Positions 18,243-26,085 of a stretch of DNA of 50,607 nt are shown here, piece after piece. The notes beneath the pieces were generated by a model. It worked only from the letters and a program-made list of their open reading frames with translations, was not told the origin of the DNA and did no database searches. The stretch comes from an uncultured Bacteroidota bacterium. GTDB lineage: Bacteria; Bacteroidota; Bacteroidia; AKYH767-A; OLB10. Within the stretch, counting starts at the first letter, position 1. Each line of letters opens with the position of its first letter. The DNA lies in NCBI GenBank assembly GCA_903881665.1, contig CAIRUC010000127.1, forward strand, positions 1 to 50,607. The letters run 5' to 3'. Made by a program: the position numbers and the translations under genes.

Positions 18243-19580
18243 ATGAACGGATTAATAATGGCTGCCCAGCTGATCATGGGCCTTGCAATATTGGTAACTC
18301 TTCACGAGTTAGGACATTTTCTTGCAGCCCGTGCCTTTGGCATTAAAGTAGAAAAATTCTTTTTATTCTTCGATGCTTGGGGATTTAAATTGTTTAGCAT
18401 AAAAAAAGGTGATACTGAATATGGTATTGGTTGGCTACCATTAGGTGGTTATGTGAAAATTGCAGGAATGATCGACGAAAGTCTTGATACCGATCAATTA
18501 TCATCGGAACCTGAGCCTTGGGAATTTAGAGCCAAACCAGCTTGGCAACGTTTAATTGTAATGATTGCTGGTGTAACAATGAATGTTATTCTTGGGGTTA
18601 TTATTTTCTCTTTTTCATTGCTAGAATATAAGCAAGAATATTTACCTGTAAGTGAAGTTAATAAGGGAGATGGAATTTATTCGTATCGCCTAGGGCAAGA
18701 ACTCGGATTTAAAAATGGAGATAAAATTCTTGCTATCGACGGAAAGAAATTTGATCGTTTCGATGATGTGCTTTCTTCTCGTGTAATGTTTGGTGCAAAC
18801 GTAACGATAGAGAGAAATGGTCAGTCGATGGAGATTGCTATACCTTCTAATTTTTACAGAACAGTTAGTAAAACAGGAAAATTTAATTTCATTGGAACTG
18901 GATATCAGCAGTTTCATATTAATTCCATAGCGGACAGCACCCCAGCTAAAAAAGCAGGTATTAAAGAAGGAGATATTATTGTTGGAGTAGGAGGGACTAA
19001 GGTGCTCGACTCCGACGATTTGAAAAATAAAATCGCAGGGTTTTGTAATCAACAAGTTACTTTAAATATTAAGCGTGATATTGCTACAATGGATGTTCTG
19101 TGTGCAGTGCGTGCCGATAGTACTATCGGTATCGGCTATGTGCCAGAAGCTATTCCTAATCCTACTTATAAAAATACGCATTACACATTATCGAGTGCCT
19201 TTGCTTATGGAACCTCAGATGCAATGGAGGCATTGGTGTCGAATGTAAAAGGATTGAAAAAAATATTTACAGGTGAAGAAAAAGCCAGTGATTCGGTACA
19301 AGGCCCTATCGGTATTGCGCAGATTTATGGCGGGGTATGGGAGTGGCCGAAGTTTTGGGCGATTACTGGTTTATTATCGATGGTGCTTGCATTTATGAAT
19401 ATACTTCCTATTCCTGCTTTAGACGGAGGACATGTGGTGTTCTTAATAATTGAGAGTGTTACCAGAAAGAAATTTAGCGATAAATTTATGGAACGTGCAC
19501 AAGTTGTAGGGATGGTATTGCTGTTGGCATTGATGGTGTTTTCCATTGTCAACGATTTATGGAAGCATGTGATCAACTAA
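18243..19580 (+). CDS. rseP: RseP-type site-2 zinc metalloprotease
   Basis: A 445-residue intramembrane protease starting at ATG 18243 (a TTG one codon earlier is less likely). The zinc site HELGH is at residues 21-25 in the first membrane segment, and the second metal-ligand motif NILPIPALDGGH is near the C-terminus. Two PDZ-like regions lie between: a diverged one around YSYRLGQELGFKNGDKILAIDGKK and a clear one at DSTPAKKAGIKEGDIIVGVGGTKV. The family cleaves anti-sigma factors and signal-peptide remnants within the inner membrane. The gene follows dxr and is ended by a hairpin terminator. Confidence 0.95.
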   Translation: MNGLIMAAQLIMGLAILVTLHELGHFLAARAFGIKVEKFFLFFDAWGFKLFSIKKGDTEYGIGWLPLGGYVKIAGMIDESLDTDQLSSEPEPWEFRAKPAWQRLIVMIAGVTMNVILGVIIFSFSLLEYKQEYLPVSEVNKGDGIYSYRLGQELGFKNGDKILAIDGKKFDRFDDVLSSRVMFGANVTIERNGQSMEIAIPSNFYRTVSKTGKFNFIGTGYQQFHINSIADSTPAKKAGIKEGDIIVGVGGTKVLDSDDLKNKIAGFCNQQVTLNIKRDIATMDVLCAVRADSTIGIGYVPEAIPNPTYKNTHYTLSSAFAYGTSDAMEALVSNVKGLKKIFTGEEKASDSVQGPIGIAQIYGGVWEWPKFWAITGLLSMVLAFMNILPIPALDGGHVVFLIIESVTRKKFSDKFMERAQVVGMVLLLALMVFSIVNDLWKHVIN

Positions 19581-19642
19581 AGTGTACCATTAAAAATTTC
19601 GTAATCTAGTCATAGAAAATGTAGAGATTAATTAACATAAAT

Positions 19643-19675
19643 AAAGGGCGTTTGACTAAATCAGACGCCTTTTTA
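19643..19675 (+). terminator. intrinsic terminator after rseP
   Basis: AAAGGGCGTTTGA and TCAGACGCCTTT pair, with a wobble, around CTAAA, followed by TTTTTATTT. It separates the dxr-rseP unit from the next gene. Confidence 0.75.
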
Positions 19676-19709
19676 TTTCAACGAAAATACTACTTCAATA
19701 AAAACTTTA

Positions 19710-20483
19710 ATGTACATGAATTCGATACGCACAATCATCATTGTTATCGCAATTGCCTTTCTTGGATGCACAAAATATACATTGGCACAAACAACGGCTG
19801 CGGCAACGAATAAAATATTAATCGTTCCATTTAATCCCGATTTATATCTAAGCGATGCAGAGCAAGACATCATGCGACAAACTAATAAAACGCCTGATCA
19901 GTATCGTGAGTTCTTTCGAAAGACGATCGATTTAAAAATACTGGGTCAATTACAAACAGTAATGCAGTCCTATAGCCTTGTACAAGATACTACACAAAAA
20001 GCAAAGCGTGAGCTTGCTATTTTTTATCGACAGTGTGGTTATAAATATGAAATTGCAAAAGGAAAAGGAATAAATAAAGAAGAAGGCAAGAAAAAAGGAT
20101 TCAGTTTTTCGAAGAAAAAAGAAAATGATATTCCTGGGTATATTACTACACGAGGAGATGCTAAATTTATGAATGCAGAAATTAGCGATACTGCATTTTA
20201 TCATCATCTCTTAAAGGAATACGATAGTAATTATATGTTGTCGATAAATCAAATGGAAATAAAAACCAATTATAGTTCATGTATTGATATTGCCAACAAA
20301 GTTTATCGACGAGAAGTAATATTGCACTACTCTATTTATAATGAAAAGGGCGTAGTGATAGACGGCAATTTTTTAGTAGCCTATTTCCCTTCGAACTCAA
20401 ATAAAGACACCGATATTGCTGAACGCACCTTCCCTGAATTGGCAGAAATGATGAAAGCGCAATTGCAATCGGCAATAAAGTAA
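19710..20483 (+). CDS. exported protein of unknown function
   Basis: A 257-residue protein that I do not recognise. The N-terminus is a signal peptide (NSIRTIIIVIAIAFLGC...LAQ); the Cys in FLGC may be a lipobox. An in-frame ATG two codons later is an equally good start. The mature part has a segment NKILIVPFNPDLYLSDAEQDIMRQT that resembles the opening of several uncharacterised Bacteroidota proteins, then a Lys-rich stretch (residues about 118-142) and a C-terminal alpha/beta region. It is flanked by terminators on both sides, so it is a single-gene transcript. Confidence 0.7.
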   Translation: MYMNSIRTIIIVIAIAFLGCTKYTLAQTTAAATNKILIVPFNPDLYLSDAEQDIMRQTNKTPDQYREFFRKTIDLKILGQLQTVMQSYSLVQDTTQKAKRELAIFYRQCGYKYEIAKGKGINKEEGKKKGFSFSKKKENDIPGYITTRGDAKFMNAEISDTAFYHHLLKEYDSNYMLSINQMEIKTNYSSCIDIANKVYRREVILHYSIYNEKGVVIDGNFLVAYFPSNSNKDTDIAERTFPELAEMMKAQLQSAIK

Positions 20484-20500
20484 TCGCGAAATCCATTATT

Positions 20501-20535
20501 AACGGTGATGATTTACCGAAAATCACTGTTTTTTG
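20501..20535 (+). terminator. intrinsic terminator
   Basis: AACGGTGAT and ATCACTGTT pair, with one G-T wobble, around a 12-base loop and run into TTTTTT. It follows the exported protein gene by 17 bases. Confidence 0.75.
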
Positions 20536-20618
20536 CGAAAAAGCGCTTTAAATCGGAACTTTCAGCGCATCACAATGTACTTATAAACAGTTACTTGTTG
20601 GTTATTGTTTTAAAATCC

Positions 20619-20650
20619 TTGGTTCTTTATCTTTTTTACATATAAATTTG
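20619..20650 (+). promoter_or_regulatory. TTG / TAAATTTG promoter of the outer-membrane barrel gene
   Basis: TTG at 20619-20621 and TAAATTTG at 20643-20650 are separated by 21 bases, which fits the Bacteroidota two-part promoter. The start codon is 26 bases further on, giving a short leader. Confidence 0.5.
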
Positions 20651-20676
20651 GCACACCTTAAAATACATAAAACACA

Positions 20677-21399
20677 ATGAAAAAAGGATTACTAATTGTT
20701 GCAATGATGATCGGTGTAACCGCATCAGCACAGGATTTCAACTCGAAAAAAGGAACAGCAATTCTTCCTGAAGCAGGCGACTGCAGTATTGGAATTGGAG
20801 CTACTTCAACGTTAAATTATTTCGGGAATCTATTAAATGGATCTGCAGCAAACGCTGCTCCTTCATTTGGATGGCAAGGCGCTACAAATGTTATTTCTGG
20901 AAAGTACATGAAAGATGCTAACACTGCTTACCGTGTGAATGTACGTTTAGGATTTGGCACTACTAAAACTTCTGTTCCTGATTCAGGTACTACCACGACT
21001 GACACAAAAGTTGCTTCACACAATGTTAACTTAGGTGCAGGAATTCAAAAGTACCGTGGAAAAGGACGTGTACGTGGATTCTATGGTGCAGAAGCTAACA
21101 TCGGATTGGGTGGAAGTAAAACTACTGTAGACTTTACTGGTGGATCTTCTGAAGATAAAGCTGGTTCAACTTTCAGCTTTGGAGTTCGTGGATTCTTAGG
21201 TGCTGAATATTTCTTCGCTCCTAAAATGTCATTAAGTGGTGAATTTGGATGGGGATTAAATCTTTCTTCAACAGGAGCAAGTGAGTCTACAACAACTATT
21301 GGTGGAGCTTCTACAACTGTTAAAGGTGGAAAATCATCTTCTTTCGGTTTTGAAACTGACAATGCAGGTGGTTCTATCAACTTAAACTTCTACTTCTAA
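20677..21399 (+). CDS. outer-membrane beta-barrel protein
   Basis: A 240-residue exported protein. The signal peptide MKKGLLIVAMMIGVTASAQ is typical. The rest is Gly-, Ser- and Thr-rich with alternating hydrophobic residues (GIGATSTLNYFG, YRVNVRLGFGTT, RGFYGAEANIGLG, FGVRGFLGAEYFFAPKMSLSGEFGWGLNL) and ends in an aromatic residue (NLNFYF), as expected for a small outer-membrane barrel of the OmpA/W or porin-like size class. No enzymatic motif is present. It has its own promoter and a strong terminator. Confidence 0.75.
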   Translation: MKKGLLIVAMMIGVTASAQDFNSKKGTAILPEAGDCSIGIGATSTLNYFGNLLNGSAANAAPSFGWQGATNVISGKYMKDANTAYRVNVRLGFGTTKTSVPDSGTTTTDTKVASHNVNLGAGIQKYRGKGRVRGFYGAEANIGLGGSKTTVDFTGGSSEDKAGSTFSFGVRGFLGAEYFFAPKMSLSGEFGWGLNLSSTGASESTTTIGGASTTVKGGKSSSFGFETDNAGGSINLNFYF

Positions 21400-21425
21400 G
21401 AAGTTCTTATTTTAAAGAATTTAGT

Positions 21426-21463
21426 AAGCGATCCCGGCGAAAGTCGGGATCGCTTCTTTTTTA
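21426..21463 (+). terminator. strong intrinsic terminator after the barrel gene
   Basis: A perfect 11-base stem, AAGCGATCCCG with CGGGATCGCTT, an 8-base loop, then CTTTTTT. Confidence 0.9.
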
Positions 21464-21735
21464 CCCATGTAGTAGAGGTCGATCTGGCCCCAACCCAAAT
21501 CGCGTCAGCCCATCTCGACTCATCTCGATGACCACCGCTTGATATTTCGATGGGCTCAATAACCGTGACCACCACTCGATAGCCGCGTCAGCCTAAACTG
21601 CGTAAGCCCAAGCCAACCCCGAAGGGGCACGGCCGTAAACCCCGAACGGCTTCGCCGAACTAAGAACTTCGAACCCCTTCGCGAAACTTCGAACTTTTTC
21701 ATTTTCTTTGTATATCGCCAATACCCCCATCACCC
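21464..21735. repeat. GC-richer repeat-filled intergenic region upstream of scpA
   Basis: This gap holds no convincing gene. It contains an 8-base inverted repeat AGCCCATC/GATGGGCT (21507-21514, 21549-21556), two imperfect direct repeats GACCACCGCTTGATA and GACCACCACTCGATA (21530-21544, 21567-21581), CGCGTCAGCC twice (21501-21510, 21584-21593), a CCCCgaaGGGG hairpin (21617-21626) and ACTTCGAAC twice near 21666-21693. Its base composition is visibly richer in G and C than the genes on either side. It looks like a dispersed intergenic repeat element. Confidence 0.6.
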
Positions 21736-21736
21736 C

Positions 21737-22522
21737 GTGAGTGAAAGTTTCGAAATAAAATTACCCCAGTTTGAAGGTCCATTCGATTTACTCTTGTTCT
21801 TCATTGAACGAGATGAACTTGATATACACGATATTCCTATCGCTATTATTACTAATGAATTCATGGATTACATGCACCAAATGCAATCAATGAATATTGA
21901 ATTGGCTAGCGAGTTTATTTTAGTGGCGGCAACGCTTATGCGCATTAAAGCGAAGATGTTATTGCCTCGCTATGATAAAGACGAAGAAGGGAATGAAATT
22001 GATCCTCGTCAAGATCTTGTGCGTCAGTTGCTCGATTACAAGCAGTTTAAAGCAGCTTCGGAAGATCTGAGGGCCATGGAAGATGAGCGAATGATGCGTT
22101 TCTCTAGAGGGAATATACAGCATGAGTTATCGAAGATGGCGACCTCGAATGAAGCAGGATATACCGGGGAGCTGAATCAACTTACCCTTTATAAATTGAT
22201 AGCCACTTTTGAAAAGGTAATGAGTCGTTTTGAGGATAGTCAAAATAGAGTGGTTCATACGATTGTTCAGTCGAAATATACCATCGATACTCAAAAGGAG
22301 TATATCCGTTCTTGCTTCTTAAAAAAACCGCATCAAAATTTTGCCGATCTTTTTGAAGAGTGTTCAAATAAGTTACATGCTGTTTATACATTCTTAGCAT
22401 TGCTTGAATTATTACAAAATCGCGTATACTTGATTTTCATGAACGAGGGGTTCAATAATTTCGTAGTATGTACGCCGGAATCAGCTCCTGAACAGCCCGC
22501 TACGGAAGAGAATGCAGACTGA
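21737..22522 (+). CDS. scpA: segregation and condensation protein A
   Basis: The 261-residue kleisin subunit of the bacterial SMC condensin. The family start is clear: FEIKLPQFEGPFDLLLFFIERDELDIHDIPIAIITNEFMDYM, followed by the helical ELASEFILVAATLMRIKAKMLLP. ScpA bridges the SMC heads with ScpB and helps organise and segregate the chromosome. Translation starts at GTG 21737. Its last 11 bases overlap the next gene, so the two are translationally coupled. No scpB or smc gene is in the window. Confidence 0.95.
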   Translation: MSESFEIKLPQFEGPFDLLLFFIERDELDIHDIPIAIITNEFMDYMHQMQSMNIELASEFILVAATLMRIKAKMLLPRYDKDEEGNEIDPRQDLVRQLLDYKQFKAASEDLRAMEDERMMRFSRGNIQHELSKMATSNEAGYTGELNQLTLYKLIATFEKVMSRFEDSQNRVVHTIVQSKYTIDTQKEYIRSCFLKKPHQNFADLFEECSNKLHAVYTFLALLELLQNRVYLIFMNEGFNNFVVCTPESAPEQPATEENAD

Positions 22523-23576
22523 TCCGCGTGAACTACTCAAGCATTTTTCAACGGGAAGAATTATTCTTCCGGTCTTGCTTGGAATTGGCGCCGCGCTTTG
22601 GTTGTTTCTGCGTGAATTTGATCCTTCGGCATTTAATGCTATCACCTGGACATTCAATTCTTCTTGCTGGTTAGCATTAGCAATCGTTTCGATTGTTATA
22701 CGAGATTTTTCTTATATGGTGCGAATTCGTGTGCTTACCGATAATGCTATTAATTGGTATCGCTCGTTTATCATTATCATGTTATGGGAATTCAGTTCTG
22801 CACTCGCTCCCGGTATGTTGGGAGGAGGATTTATATTCGCAATATTTATATTAAATAAAGAAGGAATTAATATGGGTAAGAGTATTACTGCTATTATGAA
22901 TTCTTCTTTTTTAGATGGAGTTTTTTTAGCAGTAATGGCTCCTGTTGTGTATTGGATAGCAGGAAAAAATGCTTTGTTTTCAGGAATACACCTAAACACA
23001 TTTTTAGGAGACAGTATTTTTTATACGTTCTGGACAGTTTACTTTTTAATTCTCGCTTATAAAATATTTGTTGCGTATGCGTTATTCGTGAACCCGAAAG
23101 TTATTCGCACATTATTGATTGCTTTATTTTCGGCACCAATCTTAAAACGATGGCTCGATAAAGCAAAAGACACTGGAGATCAACTATTAATAGCAAGTGA
23201 AGGATTGAAAAATAAAGGAACGAAATATTGGATGTGGTCGCTCGGGGCCACCTTCGCATCGTGGACAGCAAGATATTCGATCGTGAATTGTATTTTACAT
23301 GCCTTTCACGGACAAAAACCGGTGGAAGATTTTGTTGTGTACGGAAAACAAGTTGTAATGGGAATTATTATTTTATTAAGTCCTACACCCGGCGGCAGCG
23401 GCCTCGCCGAATTTATGTTCAACGATTTTCTCGGAGAATTTATGGCGAAAGGATTAGCTCCTGCACTAGGATTATTGTGGAGGATATTAAGTTATTATCC
23501 TTATATATTCGTTGGCGCCATCATTTTGCCGCGTTGGCTAAGGTTGCATTTTAAATTGGAGAAGTTGAAACTATAG
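22512..23576 (+). CDS. flippase-like / LPG-synthase transmembrane domain protein (UPF0104)
   Basis: A 354-residue polytopic membrane protein of the UPF0104 / lysylphosphatidylglycerol-synthase TM-domain family, with about eight hydrophobic segments. Family-typical features include the conserved RDFSYMVRIRVLTD loop, the ELN-like segment WEFSSALAPGMLGGG, and the C-terminal SPTPGGSGLAEF. There is no aminoacyl-transferase domain, so it is not an LPG synthase; the family is linked to lipid flipping, but the substrate is unknown. ATG 22512 lies within the end of scpA (11-base overlap). Confidence 0.88.
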   Translation: MQTDPRELLKHFSTGRIILPVLLGIGAALWLFLREFDPSAFNAITWTFNSSCWLALAIVSIVIRDFSYMVRIRVLTDNAINWYRSFIIIMLWEFSSALAPGMLGGGFIFAIFILNKEGINMGKSITAIMNSSFLDGVFLAVMAPVVYWIAGKNALFSGIHLNTFLGDSIFYTFWTVYFLILAYKIFVAYALFVNPKVIRTLLIALFSAPILKRWLDKAKDTGDQLLIASEGLKNKGTKYWMWSLGATFASWTARYSIVNCILHAFHGQKPVEDFVVYGKQVVMGIIILLSPTPGGSGLAEFMFNDFLGEFMAKGLAPALGLLWRILSYYPYIFVGAIILPRWLRLHFKLEKLKL

Positions 23577-23630
23577 AATACGAAGCTGCTTTGATTAGTA
23601 CGCAATAACGCTTACTTAAAATTTAAAATA

Positions 23631-23750
23631 AGATGATAGATAAAAGATATTTGACAAACAAAAAGTTCGCCCAAAATTTCATCAAAAGAAATAGAATATA
23701 TGAACTTTTTTTGATTACTATAAATCTGAAATCAAAAAAATCTATCATCT
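23631..23750. repeat. set of overlapping inverted repeats in a convergent intergenic region
   Basis: Three stems can form: AGATGATAGAT (23631-23641) with ATCTATCATCT (23740-23750); AAAAAGTTC (23660-23668) with GAACTTTTT (23702-23710); and TTTTTTTGATT (23706-23716) with AATCAAAAAAA (23730-23740). The second and third share bases 23706-23710 and cannot form together. The region separates the UPF0104 gene from haaO and probably serves as a two-way terminator. Confidence 0.6.
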
Positions 23751-23833
23751 ATTACCTAACTTCTATTGTCTTTTACAACCCCAAATGCGGAGCGTAGTGT
23801 CGAATGTTTTTTATATCTCAAAGAGTTCCCCAA

Positions 23834-24352
23834 TTACATCGGCGGCTCCATCACCGACGTGCATTCTTTGCAGGTTCTAAGTTCTAGGTTGGCGTAGAAT
23901 TTATTCATCACAATTGGTAATGACTCAACAATATCATCCAGGCTAAAAAACTCTTCGTATAATTTATTACTGCAACTTTCGCAAAACCACATACACGCAT
24001 CTTTTTCGGTAGAAGCTCTGTAGCGTTCAATTACTAACCCAATCGTATTTGGACCACGTCGAGGTGAATGAGGCGTGCATCGTGGAAGCAAAAACATTTC
24101 TCCTTCCTTTATATGAATATCGCGCTGCTGACCATCATCAATAATTTTCACAACAATATCGCCTTCTAGTTGGTAAAACAATTCTTCCGCTTCTTCCCAA
24201 TGATAGTCTTTTCTAGAATTTGGTCCGCCTACAACCATAACAATAAAGTCGTCATTTAGCTTATAAACCTGTTGGTTCCCAACTGGTGGTTTTAGAAGAT
24301 GTCTATTTTCATCTATCCATTTTTTTAAGTTGAGTGCGGGAGCTATTGCCAT
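23834..24352 (-). CDS. haaO: 3-hydroxyanthranilate 3,4-dioxygenase
   Basis: A 172-residue cupin dioxygenase that opens the ring of 3-hydroxyanthranilate to 2-amino-3-carboxymuconate semialdehyde in the kynurenine pathway. The iron ligands fit exactly: His51, Glu57 and His95; the substrate arginines Arg47 and Arg99 are present, as is the VIER segment at 107-110. The C-terminal rubredoxin-like second iron site of the bacterial type is intact (Cys124, Cys127, Cys161, Cys164). It is divergent from the SDR gene with 92 bases between. Kynurenine monooxygenase and kynureninase genes are not in the window. Confidence 0.96.
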   Translation of the reverse strand: MAIAPALNLKKWIDENRHLLKPPVGNQQVYKLNDDFIVMVVGGPNSRKDYHWEEAEELFYQLEGDIVVKIIDDGQQRDIHIKEGEMFLLPRCTPHSPRRGPNTIGLVIERYRASTEKDACMWFCESCSNKLYEEFFSLDDIVESLPIVMNKFYANLELRTCKECTSVMEPPM

Positions 24353-24444
24353 ACCTGTTATTTTTGATGCTTCAAAGCAAAGTAACAGAAACCATTCATC
24401 AATTCAAAGTTGCTAGCATTTACCTCTTATAACTATATCATTTT

Positions 24445-25233
24445 ATGAATCTTAACCTTCAGTCATATACCGCTTTGGTTTGCGGAAGTACGCAGGGAAT
24501 CGGACGAGCAGCTGCTCAAGAACTGGCTTTATTGGGTGCAAAAGTGGTTTTAATGGCTCGTAATGAAACTTCCTTGAAGGACGTTTGCATGTCTTTGCCA
24601 ACTCCAGCTAACCAACAGCATACGTTTATTACAGCCGATTTCTCGAATCCTGATCAGGTGGCGTCGGTTATCAATACATATATTGGACAAGGAAACCCGA
24701 TTCATATTTTAGTTAATAATACGGGAGGGCCTCCCGGTGGTCCAATTGCTGATGCTTCAACGGCTGCGTTCTCTTCTGCCTTTTCGCAGCATTTGTTATG
24801 CAATCATATTTTATCGCAAGCTGTAATTCCGGCCATGAAGGACGCGAAATACGGACGAATTATCAACGTGATTTCAACTAGTGTAAAACAACCTTTAAAA
24901 GGACTAGGAGTGTCGAATACGATACGAGCAGCTGTTGCTAATTGGTCGAAAACAATGTCGATTGAATTAGCTCCTTTTGCCATTACAGTAAACAACGTTT
25001 TACCGGGTGCAACAGCAACACAACGGCTGGCTACTATTATAGAAACGAAGTCTCAGAAAACGAATCATGAAATTTCAGAGGTGGAAAAAGAAATGATTGC
25101 GGAAATTCCTGCTGGCCGTTTCGCCCAGCCCGAAGAAATTGCTGCAGCAATTGCATTTTTAGCTTCGCCTGCAGCTTCTTATATTAATGGAATTAATGTA
25201 CCTGTGGATGGAGGAAGGACAGGTTGTTTGTAA
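24445..25233 (+). CDS. SDR-family protein lacking the canonical YxxxK pair
   Basis: A 262-residue Rossmann-fold SDR. The cofactor motif CGSTQGIG (13-20) and NNTGG (91-95) are present, and the C-terminus follows the FabG-like pattern (GRFAQPEEIAAAIAFLASP...VPVDGG). At the catalytic position, however, SNTIR (157-161) replaces YxxxK, so the normal Tyr and Lys are Ser and Arg. Ser144 is kept. This Tyr-less subfamily is widely annotated as 3-oxoacyl-ACP reductase, but that activity is doubtful. Placement divergent to haaO suggests a role in kynurenine or aromatic catabolism; this is inference. Confidence 0.85.
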   Translation: MNLNLQSYTALVCGSTQGIGRAAAQELALLGAKVVLMARNETSLKDVCMSLPTPANQQHTFITADFSNPDQVASVINTYIGQGNPIHILVNNTGGPPGGPIADASTAAFSSAFSQHLLCNHILSQAVIPAMKDAKYGRIINVISTSVKQPLKGLGVSNTIRAAVANWSKTMSIELAPFAITVNNVLPGATATQRLATIIETKSQKTNHEISEVEKEMIAEIPAGRFAQPEEIAAAIAFLASPAASYINGINVPVDGGRTGCL

Positions 25234-25395
25234 AAATGCAGGTTTTAGATAATAGATCTGATTCTACAGATTCTAAAAAACAAATACACTCCAATTATTA
25301 ATTTGGAGCCACTCAAATACAAACCTATTGCTTTGATTAATAGCGAGCAACTTGATTTCTACAAGTTTTTCTTTTTGTAATATCGTATTAAACAC

Positions 25396-25425
25396 TTGTT
25401 TAATTTAAACAAACGTTTAATTTTG
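25396..25425 (+). promoter_or_regulatory. promoter with overlapping TetR operator
   Basis: TTG (25396-25398) and TAATTTTG (25418-25425) are spaced 19 bases, an excellent Bacteroidota promoter. Filling the spacer are two overlapping palindromes: TTGTTTAATTTAAACAA (25396-25412) and TTAAACAAACGTTTAA (25405-25420). Binding by the TetR protein encoded immediately downstream would block the promoter, so the operon should be self-repressed. Confidence 0.75.
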
Positions 25426-25438
25426 CCTCCGCTTTACA

Positions 25439-26053
25439 ATGATCGAAAAAAGAGAACACATTCTAATTACAGCGGAAGCTTTGTTTGCCGAGAAAGGATT
25501 TGAGGGGACCTCGGTGAGAGAGTTATGTGCTAAGGCTGGAGTAAATGTGGCGATGGTTTCGTATTATTTCGGTTCGAAAGAGCAACTAATGGAAGCGTTG
25601 ATTGAATTTCGTTCAGGATTTATGCGTGAGAAGTTGGATGAAATAAGGCAGATGGATATTTCAGCATCTCAAAAAATTGAAAAAACAATCGATCATTATG
25701 TAGCACGCATTTATTCTAATAGTCAGTATCATCGCATTCTTCACCGCGAAATTACATTACAACAACGCTCTCAATTTAATGCATTAATAAGTAAATTGCT
25801 AATGATTAATTTCTCTGTGATAAGACAAATTATTAATGATGGAATTAAAAGCAAAGAATTCAAAAAAGTAGATATTGAACTTACCATTGTTTCAATGATT
25901 GGAACGATTACACAAGTAGTAGTTTCTTCTTTTTTAACGTGTAAGTTATTAAATGAAAAACAAAGTGATGCAATAATTGTTACAGATAAGTTGCATCAAC
26001 AAAGAGTTCGCAAGCATTTAAAAGAAATGCTATTGGCATATCTGAAAAAATAA
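25439..26053 (+). CDS. TetR-family transcriptional regulator of an efflux operon
   Basis: A 204-residue repressor. Residues 5-50 are a classic TetR helix-turn-helix (ILITAEALFAEKGFEGTS, VRELCAKAGVNVAMVSYYFG, SKEQLMEAL). The remaining helical part is the ligand-binding and dimer domain. It is the first gene of a three-gene operon with an HlyD-type and an MFS-type transporter, and a palindromic operator covers the promoter 14 bases before its ATG. It most likely represses the operon until an exported compound binds; the compound is unknown. Confidence 0.92.
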   Translation: MIEKREHILITAEALFAEKGFEGTSVRELCAKAGVNVAMVSYYFGSKEQLMEALIEFRSGFMREKLDEIRQMDISASQKIEKTIDHYVARIYSNSQYHRILHREITLQQRSQFNALISKLLMINFSVIRQIINDGIKSKEFKKVDIELTIVSMIGTITQVVVSSFLTCKLLNEKQSDAIIVTDKLHQQRVRKHLKEMLLAYLKK

Positions 26054-26085
26054 ATCCCAAATCTGAAATAACATTTTTATTAAAA

